DNA of 64,000 bases, from contig NC_061774.1 in assembly GCF_022458985.1 (NCBI RefSeq), forward strand, positions 14,188,616 to 14,252,615, given 5' to 3'. A program made the position numbers and the translations under genes. Numbering within the stretch: position 1 is the stretch's first letter; the number at the start of each line of letters is the position of its first letter. Positions 23,003 to 35,088 of this stretch are shown here, in pieces. Under the pieces are notes generated by a model. It worked only from the letters and a program-made list of their open reading frames with translations, had not been told where the DNA came from and ran no database searches. This stretch comes from Mugil cephalus (taxonomy: Eukaryota; Chordata; Actinopteri; Mugiliformes; Mugilidae).

Positions 23003-26000
23003 TTGATCACAGGCCTTTCTGAAGTCTGAAGTGAGTGCGGAGAACATTTTATTCTGGCAGGCTTGTGAAACGTTCAAAAAGATTCCAGCCACCAACTTGG
23101 ACAAGGTATGAAAACACTTTTTACTTGGTGAATTAGCTTCATTTGCATATTTTTACAGATAAGACGTTAGATGTTTAGAGTGAGTAGTGATCAGCAGCTT
23201 CCTTTACATGGAAGCTTACTAGACTCAACGGTATATTAGTCATCTTTAAGTAGAATTAATAGTTAGTTCCTGTTGACTTTAGGAATAAAGGAAGCTGTAT
23301 TTCAGCTATAATTGTCGGTGGTCGCTTGGGATGCTTTAAAAGATAACATCCATTTACTTTGTGTCTCTCAATTGTATGAATTGTATGTTAAATGGGCCGA
23401 GAAGAGCAGATAAAAGCTCAGCTCACTGAGAAATAAACCGCGCTTTAGAAACTTGTATATCTTGCTGTGATTTCATTCTTGCGACAGGAAATGCTCAACT
23501 GAAATCCAGAAGGTAATCATCCCGATGTGTCATTCTTGTCGATGTCCCAAAAGTTTATGGTTACGAAAGTTGAGATCGTGTTTTATCTTCAGGATGATTC
23601 AGTCTGACTGAGCTGTGTCACTGTTTCCAGCTAAAAGCAGAAGCTCGCTCCATCTACAACACCTACCTGTCCGACAGCGCTCCGTACTCGGTCAACATCG
23701 ATGACACAGCCAGGACAGAGGAGAAGGACCTGGAACAGCCCACTCCTGACATGTTTGACAAAGCTCAAGCACAGGTTTATACACATTCTTATTTCAGCTC
23801 ATGAATATCGTGATTAATTGTTGGTGCCTTAGATGACCGTGTGCTCCGGTTTTTTGTTAGATATTTAAGCTAATGAAGATGGACAGCTACCGGCGCTTTG
23901 TGCGCTCCCCTCTCTACCAGAGCTGCACCTTGGCATGCGTAGAAGGCAAAGCTCTACCTCAGACGTCTACCGAGTCTACACCTAAGGGATCCTGGGAGAA
24001 TGTGACCACCAGAAGGCCTGTAAGTGATAAGTGATGGACTGAGGGCCAGGGAATGGAAAAAAGCATGCGTTTCTTTTTGGAGGTTTGCAGCAATAGCATT
24101 TATTTTATAATGTCTCTCCAACAGAAAATGAAGGCCGACTCTAACAGCCTGCCAGGTGGGAAGAGTGCCTCAGAGAAACACAAAAGAGAGTCCTGGGGAG
24201 GTAGTTCCTGTTAAATGGTTGTTCTTGTGCTTCTGTGTGAAGTCTTAATGAACATCCTGTGACTTTGCTCTTTTGTCTCACTTTTTTTTTTTTTTTCCTG
24301 TTCTTGTTCTTCCCATCAACGACCACAGAGGCTTCCAACTTTCATCTGTCGGTCAAGTCGACCAGCAGTGTGGAGCTTGGTGCCCTCTACAGGCCGAAAG
24401 AGGTTAGTACATTTGAAACCGGTTGAGATTATGGAAACGCAGTGTTTTGAAGCAGACAAAACTGATTCATAAGAATACATTCATATTCAAGAATATATAT
24501 TTTTCATTTCGATCTTTGTAGAATGGCCGCTCAAGTCCCCGCATCTCTGAGCAGGGTGGTGGAGCTGGCATGCGCCTGGAGGGGGGCTACTGCTGTGTCT
24601 ACCTACCTGACGGCAGCGCCTCCCTGGCGCCCACACGCAACGGCCAGCCCATCAAAGACATGCTGACTAGCCTGTGTGAAAAGAGAGGCTTCCCACTGAA
24701 AGATGTCATCATTTACCTTCATGGCAAGGATAAGGTGTGTGTGTGTGTGTGTGTCCCGTCCTATCTACAGCACCAGCTGTAACTTAAAATCAGGCTTCTC
24801 AAAGACCTGTAACACGCTACAAAGACGTTTTAACGGGGAGTCGATAGAAATGAGCGCTTGGTTCCTGTTTTAACAATCTTTCACTACCTCATCTACTCTC
24901 TGTTCATTTCTGGAACTTACTGTAAAGTGTTTGATGTTGATGCTGACGTCTACAAAAAAAAACTCTCTCATTTCTTTGTGTCTGATCCATTGTTGCTCTC
25001 TCCACAGCAACCCTTATCACTGGACCAGGACTGCTCCGTGCTGAGAGATCAGCAGGTCTCTCTAGAGCTCAGGGTGAAGTTTGCGTGAGTCATTTCTTCG
25101 CTTCCTTTTTTCGTGTGTGCGTGTTTTTTTTTTTTTTTTTCACTCTATGCAGGATTTCGCACCCACATCGTCACTACAACATGTCATGTCTCACCATATT
25201 AGTCCTTCTGTTAACATGAGTCTGGCTCTCCAGGCAGAAATAATTTCAGTTGCCAAATTACTTCAGATTCGGATTTCCTTCTTAGATTTCATTGGTTGGC
25301 AGGTTTCTTAGTGAAGACACACTGTGTTGCTGCACTGCTGTTCCACTGTTGTTTTTTCATTCAGTTTGAGTCACTTTGAGAGAGAGAGAGAGAGAAGGTC
25401 ATTGAAATCTGTGTATGTTTCAGGCTGGAAATTGCCTCCACTGGTAAAACAATATGCATCATGGTGAAGTCTAGTAAGACACTGCAGGACGCCCTCTCTG
25501 CAGTGATGCAGAAGCACCATCTCAAACCACAAGAGGCTGTGGTCACCATGGTAAGTGGTGGAACAATAATGTGTAGCCACAGTAGTTATTAATGCGAATA
25601 AATGACAGATTAATTATTTTCTCTCAGTAGTGAAGGAATTACACAATGAATCACTTTTCTTTTGTGATCTGACATTTCAAAACCACTTTTAAAGAAATTT
25701 AGTCCCTCATCTGGCTCCGTTTCCTACATCAGCCATTGCTAGGCAACAAAAGCGTCAATGCCCTTTTTAATATTGAAATAAAATGTGTTATTTTGATGCG
25801 AGTACTGACAATTGAATATGTTACATTATTTTGGTAGAGGAGCAGGTAATGAGATCGCATCATCAAATGCAAGAATCTGTTATTTACCCTGGGTAAATAT
25901 CCACACAAACTGCTGCGAGTGATTGTCTGGGTGTGCGCGCGCCTGACTGGAATCCTTGATTTTTATTTTTCTTCTCGTTTCAGGTCGGAAGCGACGAGCC

Positions 26001-27993
26001 CGTTAATATGAGTGGCAACGTGTTCAGACTGGCCAATAAGACCCTGCGACTCGACAAAGCCAAAGGTTAGCTTGACCTTTCGAAAGCTTCGGCTTTAATT
26101 TGAACCAGGCAGAATCGTGTTTACACCATTTAAACTAATGCGCTACAAGTCTCGGTGAGAAGCACAAACAGCCACAGGATGGAGGGAAACCTGACGAGTA
26201 ACTGAAATCAAAGTTTAATCAAATCAGCTGAAGGGAGAGTGCTTCTCTCCATCAGCTGTTGGTTGATTGTTTGGGCGATACATCGGCCTCGGCCTCTTTA
26301 CTCGTTTAATTGTTAATGGGTTCAAGAAGGTATTCTGCATTTTCTACCTCCCACTCTCTTGTAGCAGGAAACAGGAAGTCTTCACTGTCCACATTACTGG
26401 TTTCTCTGTGTCTGCCTCCATGTTCCCCTTTCTCTACTCTCTCTCAGTCTCTGTCTGTAACGTCTGAGTCCATTGGGTTTGTTGAGTGCCGTGTCACTTT
26501 GAGTTTACTCACGTCATTTCCCAATCACTAAGAACGAACTTCACTTTGGAGCAGTGCTCTCTGCTTGGGCTCCTCTCGCTGCAGTGGATTTGATGAGAGT
26601 GGTTGTATCCCATGAGGACCAATTGAACTCTTGTCCACATTATTTTATGTAGTTGTTCTTGGTGTTAAACACAATAGAGACGTTCTGTTGGACCGTCAGC
26701 TGCTCACTGACAACTAGAGTTATATATATTTTTTTTTTTCATTCGTTTATTTTATTCTTTTTTCATTTGTCTTTGTGTGAATACAGGTAAAGACTCGACC
26801 AACGTTACCAAAGGCAACAGTTCTTCTGTAGCACAGGTGAGCCTAACGGAAAAGAGACTTTGGATTGGTTCTCATTTTAAGTTGCTGCCTTAGTTTAAAA
26901 TAAATATTTACTTTGAAGCACCAGGCTTAGGACATGAGTTTAGTCTTAAAGCTTCACTAATTATAAAAGCTTATGGTAAAAGGGCAGTGGAAACACTTGT
27001 TTTGCAAATCCTTGTCACTGAAGAATAATTGCATATGGCAAGACGACACTTTACAAGAGTTACAACTCATTCATAAAACACCTTTCACTGGAAATGCGTA
27101 CAAAGTGTGATTGTACTTTATCTAATTTTCAGAAATATACTTTTATTTATAATACTTTTATTTTGCGAATTGAAACGTATACAACATTTTTGTTCCATTG
27201 CAAATGGAACACCATGTGTTAGGACACAAATGCACCAGGGCTTTTGGACTAAACTTCTTGAGACAGACACATTTTTTTGTGAATAATGCTGTGAAGTTGC
27301 ACATTAACATTTCGGTGATCTGTTTTTATCATAGACAGGACCAGTGAGCGCAGGTCTGGGGTCTCAATCATCACCGCAGCCGAACAGACCCAGGACTCGG
27401 CCCAATAAGAACCGCGAAATGGACGGTAGGACACCTCAGCAGTATCATGTAAACGATGACCTGTCAAGATGAGAACATTTATTTATTTTTAAGCAAATTT
27501 CACCACATGTGCATTTGGAGCTTTGTGGAGCTTTCGATCGTTTCAGTCTTTCTGAACAGAACCAAAAAATATTTTAAATTTCCAGAAAATATTAAATGTC
27601 TCATTATAAACTTGACAATATACAAAACTATTACTATTACTATTGGTCAGATTAAAACAGCACAGTAGTATTTATATATTTATCTGAAAGCGGTGTCATA
27701 ATTCTTCTTCTTCAGGGTTTCTGGACATGTTGACGAGGGCTCAGTGTTGCAGGGTTGACGACCAGAGAGGCCTGTTGACCAAAGAGCAGCTGGAGGTTCC
27801 TTCGTTCCTGCAGCTGCGCTTAGACCAGGAGCAGGACACGGGCGAGCCCGGTGCGAGCAGCTCATCCACTGACGAGTCCAAACCGGAAACTGAGGCCGAG
27901 GCGTCTTCAGCTTCAAGTTCAGCTTCAGAAGCGGATAAAAAGGCGGCCTCCACTGGGTCGAAATCTAAAGACATGAGGGAAACAACAGTATGA
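19981..27993 (+). CDS. rgs14: Regulator of G-protein signalling 14
   Basis: Coding exons 19981-20025 (exon begins 19963), 22567-22588, 22741-22892, 23013-23105, 23631-23774, 23861-24019, 24125-24200, 24329-24402, 24522-24734, 25008-25084, 25424-25550, 25984-26065, 26787-26836, 27335-27425 and 27716-27993 give 560 residues (human 566). Domains: RGS (about 57-174; [25 protein letters not shown]), tandem Raf-like Ras-binding domains (about 278-350 and 352-421; [13 protein letters not shown]), GoLoco (about 469-490; GFLDML...RVDDQRGLL). RGS14 speeds GTP hydrolysis on Gi/o alpha, binds GDP-bound G-alpha-i through GoLoco, and links to Ras/Raf signalling. The start [15 protein letters not shown] aligns with the mammalian N-terminus and has a strong Kozak context (gccaccatgg). 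An in-frame upstream exon (19214-19315) could extend it. slc34a1 lies downstream as in other vertebrates. Confidence 0.95.
20026..22566 (+). other. rgs14: Large second intron of rgs14
   Basis: About 2.5 kb. It holds a long T-run (about 20604-20633) and an old dispersed repeat at about 21835-21960 with the phrase ggactgtgggaggaaaccag, common to many fish repeats. No exon was seen. Confidence 0.5.
21835..21960 (+). repeat. Old dispersed fish repeat fragment
   Basis: The phrase ctctgggcaatttcagaatt followed by tggactgtgggaggaaaccag and cccggaggaactc is the decayed core of a widespread fish interspersed repeat. The family is not assignable by eye. Confidence 0.5.
22974..22999. repeat. (TG)n microsatellite upstream of rgs14 exon at 23013
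   Basis: Thirteen TG units ending 13 bases before the 3' splice site of the exon that encodes part of the RGS box. Confidence 0.9.
24735..24754. repeat. (GT)10 microsatellite forming an rgs14 donor site
   Basis: Ten GT units start at the first base of the intron after exon 24522-24734, so the 5' splice site is made by the repeat itself. Confidence 0.9.
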
Positions 27994-28285
27994 AAGTCGC
28001 ATTTAAAGACATTATCAAAAACTGGGTCTCACAACGCTGGGTTGTGAATGATGTCCGAAGGCGAAAACCCAATTATTTCTAAAGCACTTTTAATAATGGT
28101 TACCTAACCTATAAGCTTGTAGACGGCAGGGCGCTCATTGTCTGCTGCTCTCTGCCTTTTTAAGGCAAAATGTAAAGAAGAAGAAGAAGAAGAAAGATCA
28201 TGGCAAGCATTCATAGTGTCATTAAGAAACACTACGGATCCTTATTGGAATATGTTTGCGATGAATTGTTTGATGCACCCAAAAA

Positions 28286-28316
<31 letters not shown>

Positions 28317-29580
28317 AAACAAAAGGTAGTTAAGTTAAACTTTCATTTACCCTTCACACTGTTGCTGATGTCACAATATCACTTCACTTGTGTTTTGAAC
28401 TCTAAGCTAAAATGTGTTTCTGTACAGGAACAAGTGACTGTCCAGCAGAGGCTTTTTTTTAAAAAAAAAAAAAAAAAAAAGAAAGAAAAAATTGTTTTGC
28501 ACAATCGTGTTTTCTTAATTCAGCTTTGATCAATCAGTGTTTTTATGCAGATTCGTTTTTAATATTTTTCATTTGTGTGGTTTGTTGCTGTGTTTCTGGC
28601 ACTTTGCTGTGATGGCACTTTGAGAAGCCTTGGTCGAGTCCTGTTTTCCTGTCAGCTAAGACTACTACTCAGGGTCCAGAGCAATAATTACAAATGTGAT
28701 GCCGCAGTTAGTGAAACCGATGCTGTGATATTTTGCAGGGTGTATAACTAAAGAATTAAAGTGTTTTATGATATAAGTACGATCACCTTTTCGTCTCTGT
28801 CTGCGTTTGTTGTGAAGAAAACCCGTCAGGTTTCAGCTTATTTTTCCCCAGTGGAGATTTTTGTGTTGGATGAATCTCAGGTCAGTTTCTGACTTTACAA
28901 ATGCTACGTGATTTGGTTTTGTATGTCGTTTAGCCAGAGCTCCCAGTGGACTGCCTCATGACTCATGCGGAGTACAACAAGTCTGAGCGTTGATTACCTT
29001 TATTCATGCATGTGTCTGGTAGAGGAGATGCTGTCCTGTAATGACTTCATTTGAGCACAGTGATGGGGATCGTCGCTGCGCCCTGATTGGCTCTGGGGAC
29101 GGCTTCCCGACCAATGACCAGCTTTAAATCTCTCGTACTTGTTGCTGGAAGGTGATTCCACTTGAGGAGTCTGAAAGGAACTGTGTGTTTGGCTGTTGCA
29201 TGGGTTAACAAATGCGATGAGTCATAGTCTCATCCACATGGATGATGTCAGTAGGATACAGGTTTCAGAGTATGTGGCAACATACGCTTTTGGAAAGCAC
29301 GTCATTCCCTACTTTACCTTTCACACCGTGACCTTGTATGAATGGTTGTCATTGAAATATAAATGTTAAGAGCTGGATTAATGCGTGAGTGTGTGATACC
29401 TGCTTTTAACACCCACGGCTTCCGCTGCCAGGTTGGAGACATTAGCATATAGAGCCATAAGCTGCACACCTGGTGTGTGTGTGTGTGTGTGTCTCCATCC
29501 ATGCGTGAGTGGTGCGTCGGTGGAGCTATGAATGGGCAGAGAGGGGTGTTCTCTCCCTCTCTCTCTCCCTCAGACACCAT
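27994..29580. other. Spacer / 3'UTR after rgs14
   Basis: Probably contains the rgs14 3'UTR; I see no perfect AATAAA close to the stop, but aattaaa variants occur near 28754. A TG-rich run (28288-28312), an A-run (28461-28480) and a CCAAT-like and AT-rich promoter-like stretch near 29110-29130 are present. No coding exon was recognised. Confidence 0.45.
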
Positions 29581-29662
29581 AGCAGCAGTGAGATGAGGAG
29601 TGCCATCTACTCCACTGCCCGTCTGCTGTACTGAGAGAAGAAAAGGGAAGGAAGAAACGGAG
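29580..29662 (+). other. Probable non-coding first exon of the 72-residue protein gene
   Basis: A stretch after a CT-rich acceptor-like tract ends at a consensus donor (acggag|gtgagtg at 29662/29663). It has no long open frame and lies 4 kb upstream of the exon that starts at 33622 with the ATG at 33712. I infer it is a 5'UTR exon; no transcript evidence is available here. Confidence 0.3.
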
Positions 29663-30313
29663 GTGAGTGTCTGAATCCACCCCGGGCATTGCGTTAATCT
29701 CCTTTTTTTTTCCTTTTTTTTTTATTTCCTTTGTTTTTTTCTGCCCTTTCTTCATGTCACTCCCATCATTCATCCTCCCTCTCGTCTGTCAATCACCGCG
29801 TTACTGTGCCTGATGCCTCATGCTTCCCCCGCCACAAACCTCTTCCCTCATTCATGGAAAAGCTCAGATTTTCATTTAGATCGTGCCAGTGCTCTCTCCC
29901 ATCTCCGTCCTTATTTGCTGCTCTTCCAGTTTAAGCCTGGCATCGTTTTAAAGGGGGGGTTTCAACATCTGAACCTGTTTGTTTTCAGTCCTGCTAATGG
30001 ATGGGAGCTCTGAGTGGTCCTCACTGTGTCTCTGAGTGTCCTGCAGAGGAATACATAAGTGGTGTAAAACAAAACCCACCCGGATCAATGCTTGCACATT
30101 ACTGGGGAGGAAGAAAGCTCCTGCTCAGCCGGTGAAGGCGGACAGAGTCTGTAAAAAAACAAAAAACAAAAAAAAAAAACTGAAGACGTGTTCAAAATGG
30201 GAATACAATTGTAGATTCATTAACAGTGTGTCTGTTATCAGGTGAGATGCACATGGCTCAGCTGCGGTTTGGAGCAGCTGTGCCGGGTGAATGCTGAATT
30301 CATCCGGCTGGGG

Positions 30314-30315
<2 letters not shown>

Positions 30316-30390
<75 letters not shown>

Positions 30391-30414
30391 CATGTGTGTG
30401 TGTGTGTGTGTGTG
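30316..30414. repeat. Compound (GT)n-(GA)n-(TG)n microsatellite
   Basis: About 31 GT units to 30378, then six GA units, then about 11 TG units to 30414. Open frames through it on both strands are artefacts of the repeat. Confidence 0.95.
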
Positions 30415-32309
30415 TTTCGTCGTCATCATCAACAATAACGGGACATAATGTCCTTGACGCTGCGAGCCGTCTTCGCAGTAAAAATGTCAGTAAAATTTCT
30501 GGCCGCGTGCTCACCTTGGTGCTCTAAACGTCTCAGTGTGGTCATAATGATAATACACATCCTGAGCCAGCGAAGTTCCGAGATCAGCATGTTCAGCAGC
30601 TCAAACCCTGGGCGGGTTTAGTTCTCCCGAAAGAGTCGAACTACTTAAGCGAAACTGTGTGCCAGGGTCATCATTTTTAACACTGGTCGAAGGCAGTCGC
30701 ATGTCAGGTGAACCGGTCTTCCTTCTCCCGCTAAAAGAAAGGAGTGACCATGATGAAGAGGAAACTTGACAGTAATGTCTGTTTCTTTTTTTTTTACCTT
30801 TTCTTTGAAACTCTCTCACAAACACATCCAAGTTAAGCTCAGGGCTTTCCTGTCATGTTCTCCTCCTCAGTTGTGAAGTTAATTAGTGCTGACCCAACAC
30901 TCAAAGAGAGTCTCTGCTTCTGCCAAAGATTATGGATACAAATCTGCAGAACAGATTTAGTTCTTACGTAAAGCGGATGTCAACTTTTATTAAGGATTGT
31001 AAAGGCTAACTACGTTGGCAATTAAACTTTTCTACCTCCGTCTCATCTTCTTCTTCCAGTGTTGTCAGGCAATCTGATGTGAGCGGGAAGTGAAGGCTTT
31101 CATTTCGTTTGTGTTCGTACCACAAACAGGTTAAATGTTTTTGAATGCGTCACCTCGGTAGTTGTTGGGTTGTTCATGTGGATTAATCGATGGAGGAGTC
31201 GAATCTACAGGGCTTCGGCTGCAAGAGCTGAACTTCCACTCGCCTCAACCTATGCGGACCTCTTGTCCTTTTGATTCTCCTACAAAGGAGGGATTCCTCA
31301 TCTGCGCAAAGATGAACGAGCAGTGACTGAGGGCACAGACTGAGTGAGGCAGGCAAATCACTCTCATTTAGGTCATTCCCCTCAGCGAGCCGGTCAGAGC
31401 GACCCAGGACGCGCTGAATGCCTGCCCAGCCATCAAGGCTGAGATTGTCCTCCTCGTAGAGCTGTAAGGCACGTCTTAGAGTGAGTGCGTGCAGCCCTGT
31501 GTTCGCCCTGGGTGTGTCAATAATACTCGCATGCATGTCGTAACAGAGCTCGTATGAAAGAGGCCGTGAACTCCCAGCAGGGTCAGTCCCACTTGTGTAA
31601 GCGAACCTTGGCTAGCAGGCAAGGGCTGTTTGAATATCACATTTATTCCACTCCAAGTAGGACTTTATAATCGAGTCCCCTGCAGTCGACACAGTGATGG
31701 CTAGTGACCTCCTGTTGATCAGCTCCCATTCATTCTTTATGAGCCCAGGGCTGGATGCTTCCTGTAGAGCAGCAGACTGAACTGGAGCTCGGGGTGGGGA
31801 TGAGCGTAGCTCAATTTTCCGTTTAGTCAAATCAGACTGTGGTGTTTCTAGGGTTGTTAGGCCTGTCTTTAGAGAAACAGAGTTTAGAAAGTAAACATTT
31901 AATCAGCAGTGTAATGCACATAATTACAACAATTGTCTTCCCGCTGGTTTACAGTCGGTGAGCCTCGGGTACACAAAGGTGACGTTCTCCTGTTTGGTGC
32001 ATCAGCAACGTTTACCCTTCAAATGGGGTTTATTTAGTCTCTGCGAGTTTAATATGACCCAACCATAACCACATGGATATTTCGTAACAGTCAAACTCCC
32101 ACTAAATGTTACCTGAAGATTGCTTTGATTGTGTTTAATAATACTTATGGTTACTATGACTCATAACATTTTGGAGGGGAATTCCAGGAGCTATGTTTAT
32201 TACAGTAGGTGGTCATACACAAGAATAACTGAATAACAAGAATAATTGGTCATATCTCTGCAACCAGCATCAGATAGTTGATGAAAGAATATATAGAGAA
32301 CCTCTGAGC

Positions 32310-32670
32310 CATGGGTCTTCAACAGGGGGTCCGCGACCCCTAGGGGTGTGCGAAGGTACTGCAAGGCAGGGTCGCAAAATCTTTGGTTGACATTGTTTTT
32401 ATAAATATATATTTTTAATTTTCTCCCGCAAATTTTCATTTCTTTCATTACACATTAACTGTTGCACATGTTTGAAATAAAAAAAATACAAAATAAATAA
32501 ACCTGTGTATTATTGGAATAGCTTAAGATTGAATGCAAAATGATAATAATAATGTATATTTAGAAATAGCACTAGTTTAATATAGAACACATAATAGTCA
32601 CTTGGGGGTCCCTACTGAATCTCTCATCAGCTGTGGGGGACCTTGGCCTGAAAAACACTGAAGACCCCTG
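32310..32670 (+). mobile_element. hAT-type MITE with 8-bp target duplication
   Basis: Starts catgggtcttcaacaggggg and ends ctgaagacccctg, imperfect inverted termini of the CAGGGGTCTTCA type. It is flanked by ctctgagc (32302-32309) and ctctaagc (32671-32678), an 8-bp duplication with one mismatch, as expected for hAT elements. It is 361 bp long and non-coding. Related copies are at 44.57, 57.2 and 62.2 kb. Confidence 0.8.
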
Positions 32671-33711
32671 CTCTAAGCCTCTTTGCGTCCTCCATTCGAC
32701 AGAGAGTCACATCAGGAAACTATTCAACCTGTCGTTCCCATTTCCCCCCAGGGAGTGTGTTGATCCGATCAAACCGGGCTGACTGGATGTCAGAGAATAG
32801 CAGACATCGACTGGGGGATTGTTGGGCTGCAAAAATATCAGTCTGCTGGACATTGACCCAGACTCAAAGGTGTTTTGTCCCCGACCACCAGGGATCCAGA
32901 CGCCAGCTGTGGCTCTGGCTGTGACTGTTGCCTTGTATTAACTGTGACATTTCGGTTCTCCAGGAACCATTGTTTATCCCACATTGCTCTATGTCAGTGT
33001 GAGGTTTTTTATTTTTTATTTTTTCAGTTTTATGCTTTGTTTTTATGTGACAGTATGTATGGTGATGTTTGTTTAACCATTGTTTAAGTCAGGTTAACTC
33101 GCAGTCACGTAAATCAGGTTCTGTCTTTTCACATCAAGATGAAAATCAGAGATCGGAGCAGCGGTTTGTGCAACAATTGGCACCAAATTAAGAAAGAAAT
33201 ATAGTAATCCAGGAAATCATTAAAATCTGCGTTCATATCAGAGTCAGAGACGCCATCTAGTGAGAAGAGCCCGTTGCTGCACACTCATCAGATTGTGGCT
33301 GCTCATAGGCGTCCTTCACTAATAAGCACTAATATTGACATGTCATCAAAGGAAAAACACACTCGTATTAATGGCTGCATTTCATTTAGATGGAGTCACG
33401 CTGTTGTTCATTGTGGGTCAATGTCGTGGCTTTCTGGGACACTTAATGGAACTCAGCCATCGTTAATAGACCTGTGATGGATGTAATGCGGCCAGTCGAA
33501 GTGTCTAATGATTTGTCATTTGACATTGCAGGGCTAATGAGGGGGTTGGTTTGAGCTTCCGTTTATAAAAAAGGATGCATTTAACCTTTCTTGTTTTATG
33601 TCTTTCTCCAAACTTTTGCAGTTGTGGAGCCAGAGTTTGCAAAAAAGGACAAGGTGATCCATCCTAAAGCTGCATCTGCACTGAAGAAAAAAAAAAGCCT
33701 TTAAGCCAGCC

Positions 33712-34246
33712 ATGGAGCAGAAGACAAATGAGGTGCTTGGAAGCCTGATATGCGTAACATTTTAACCGTTCTGCCGTCGTCTAATACAGCCCTCCCTCTT
33801 TGCCCTCCAGTCTCCCACCACCACCACCACCACCACCTCTCCTCAGAAGCACATGAAGAACAGGTCCAAGTCCACGGAGGAGGTGCAGCAGTCAAAGAAG
33901 GTGAGCGGGAGCTTGGCATCCATCCAGTGCATTAGCTGTTTTTGTCATGAGTCAGATCTAACCAGAGCGTCGCGTGTTGTGTCGCAGGCCTTTTCCTCAC
34001 AAAAATCTCTCCCAGGCAGGCCAGAACTGGACAACGTGAAGGTGAGCTGGTGTCGGTTGTTTTTCTTCATTTACAAAGGCAGCAGCACTCTTTATTTTTA
34101 ATTGCTTCTTCACCATCTCCTCCTAAGTAACGAGAAGTAAATCTATTAATCCACATTTGTGGCTGAGCAGTGTTTTTATGCCTCTGTTGCAGGAGTGTCC
34201 CGATGGCTCTGACACGCCCTCGTCCTCCACCGAAGAACTTAAGTGA
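33712..34246 (+). CDS. Unrecognised 72-residue Ser/Thr/Lys-rich protein
   Basis: Four coding exons, all phase 0: 33712-33732 (exon from 33622), 33811-33900, 33988-34041 and 34193-34246. Every junction is a clean GT-AG. The product has a seven-Thr run encoded by an ACC repeat, then a basic segment (KHMKNRSKSTEEVQQSKK) and an acidic Ser-rich end (DGSDTPSSSTEELK). There is no signal peptide or TM helix, so it is likely a cytosolic or nuclear, intrinsically disordered phosphoprotein-like peptide. An AATAAA follows at 34527. It sits between rgs14 and slc34a1 on the same strand. I do not recognise it; it could also be one isoform's 3' end of a longer gene. Confidence 0.55.
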
Positions 34247-34526
34247 TTAAAAAAAAATAATAATAATAATTAAAACTACAATATCATTAACCTCATAAAA
34301 CAAATAAATGTGCATATGTACACAAGCAAACGTGCAGAATATTGAGAACATTGTAAAACATGCAATACGTGAATTATGATGAAAAGACGAAGGAAAATTG
34401 AGAAAGTTGAATACAAACACACAAACACACACCGAGACTGTCACGTTCAAACCAATGGACATTTGTGATGATGCTGTTTCGTCGTACTGTGAGTGGCGTA
34501 TGCATACCAACTGAATGTGCACTGAC

Positions 34527-34532
34527 AATAAA
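34527..34532 (+). terminator. Poly(A) signal of the 72-residue protein gene
   Basis: AATAAA 280 bases after the stop codon at 34246, followed by a T/GT-containing stretch. Confidence 0.5.
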
Positions 34533-35088
34533 GAGTGAATCCGTCTCTTTGTTCTGCCCTCATTCAGAACCACTCATGATTAACGCAGCGCTGAAATATA
34601 TCGCGCTACGGGGGATCAGATAGATAAAGATAAATACAGCAACTGCTGTTTAGAAAGCCAAACGCACTGCAGGTTTTTATCTGCAGTCTGCAGATCACAC
34701 ATGGAACCCTGCGAATGACCACCAGTGAAAGCACCAGTTAAAAACAGGGCTCATTCTTTCACTGCATTTTGTTGGCGGCCTCAGTGTAACGAGGCAATCT
34801 GAACTCAACACGCATTTGTTCTCCAGCAATGTGACAAATGCCCATGCTGACACAAGGCCACACATAAAAAAACAGCTAGAAAGTTTAAAATGTCACTCAC
34901 CACACTGTGCATATAAACATATAAAAATAAACTCCTTATATACCTTATTTTCTTTCTTTTTCTCATTAATAGTAATATTAAATATCTGTTTGCCAAATGT
35001 GAGACAGCTCTGATCATCACAGTCCCAATAAATGGAGGAAATGTTTTTTTGTGGACTTTCATGGATGCACAGCTTACTCAACTTTAGC

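Larger units (their letters stand above)
29663..33621. other. Gene-free stretch, presumed intron
   Basis: About 4 kb with the compound microsatellite at 30316-30414 and a hAT-type MITE at 32310-32670. I found no coding exon in it. Confidence 0.45.

Noticed and set aside
30125-30514. Open frames of 65-129 codons on both strands
   Set aside because: They consist mainly of His-Thr or Cys-Val dipeptides translated from the GT/CA microsatellite.
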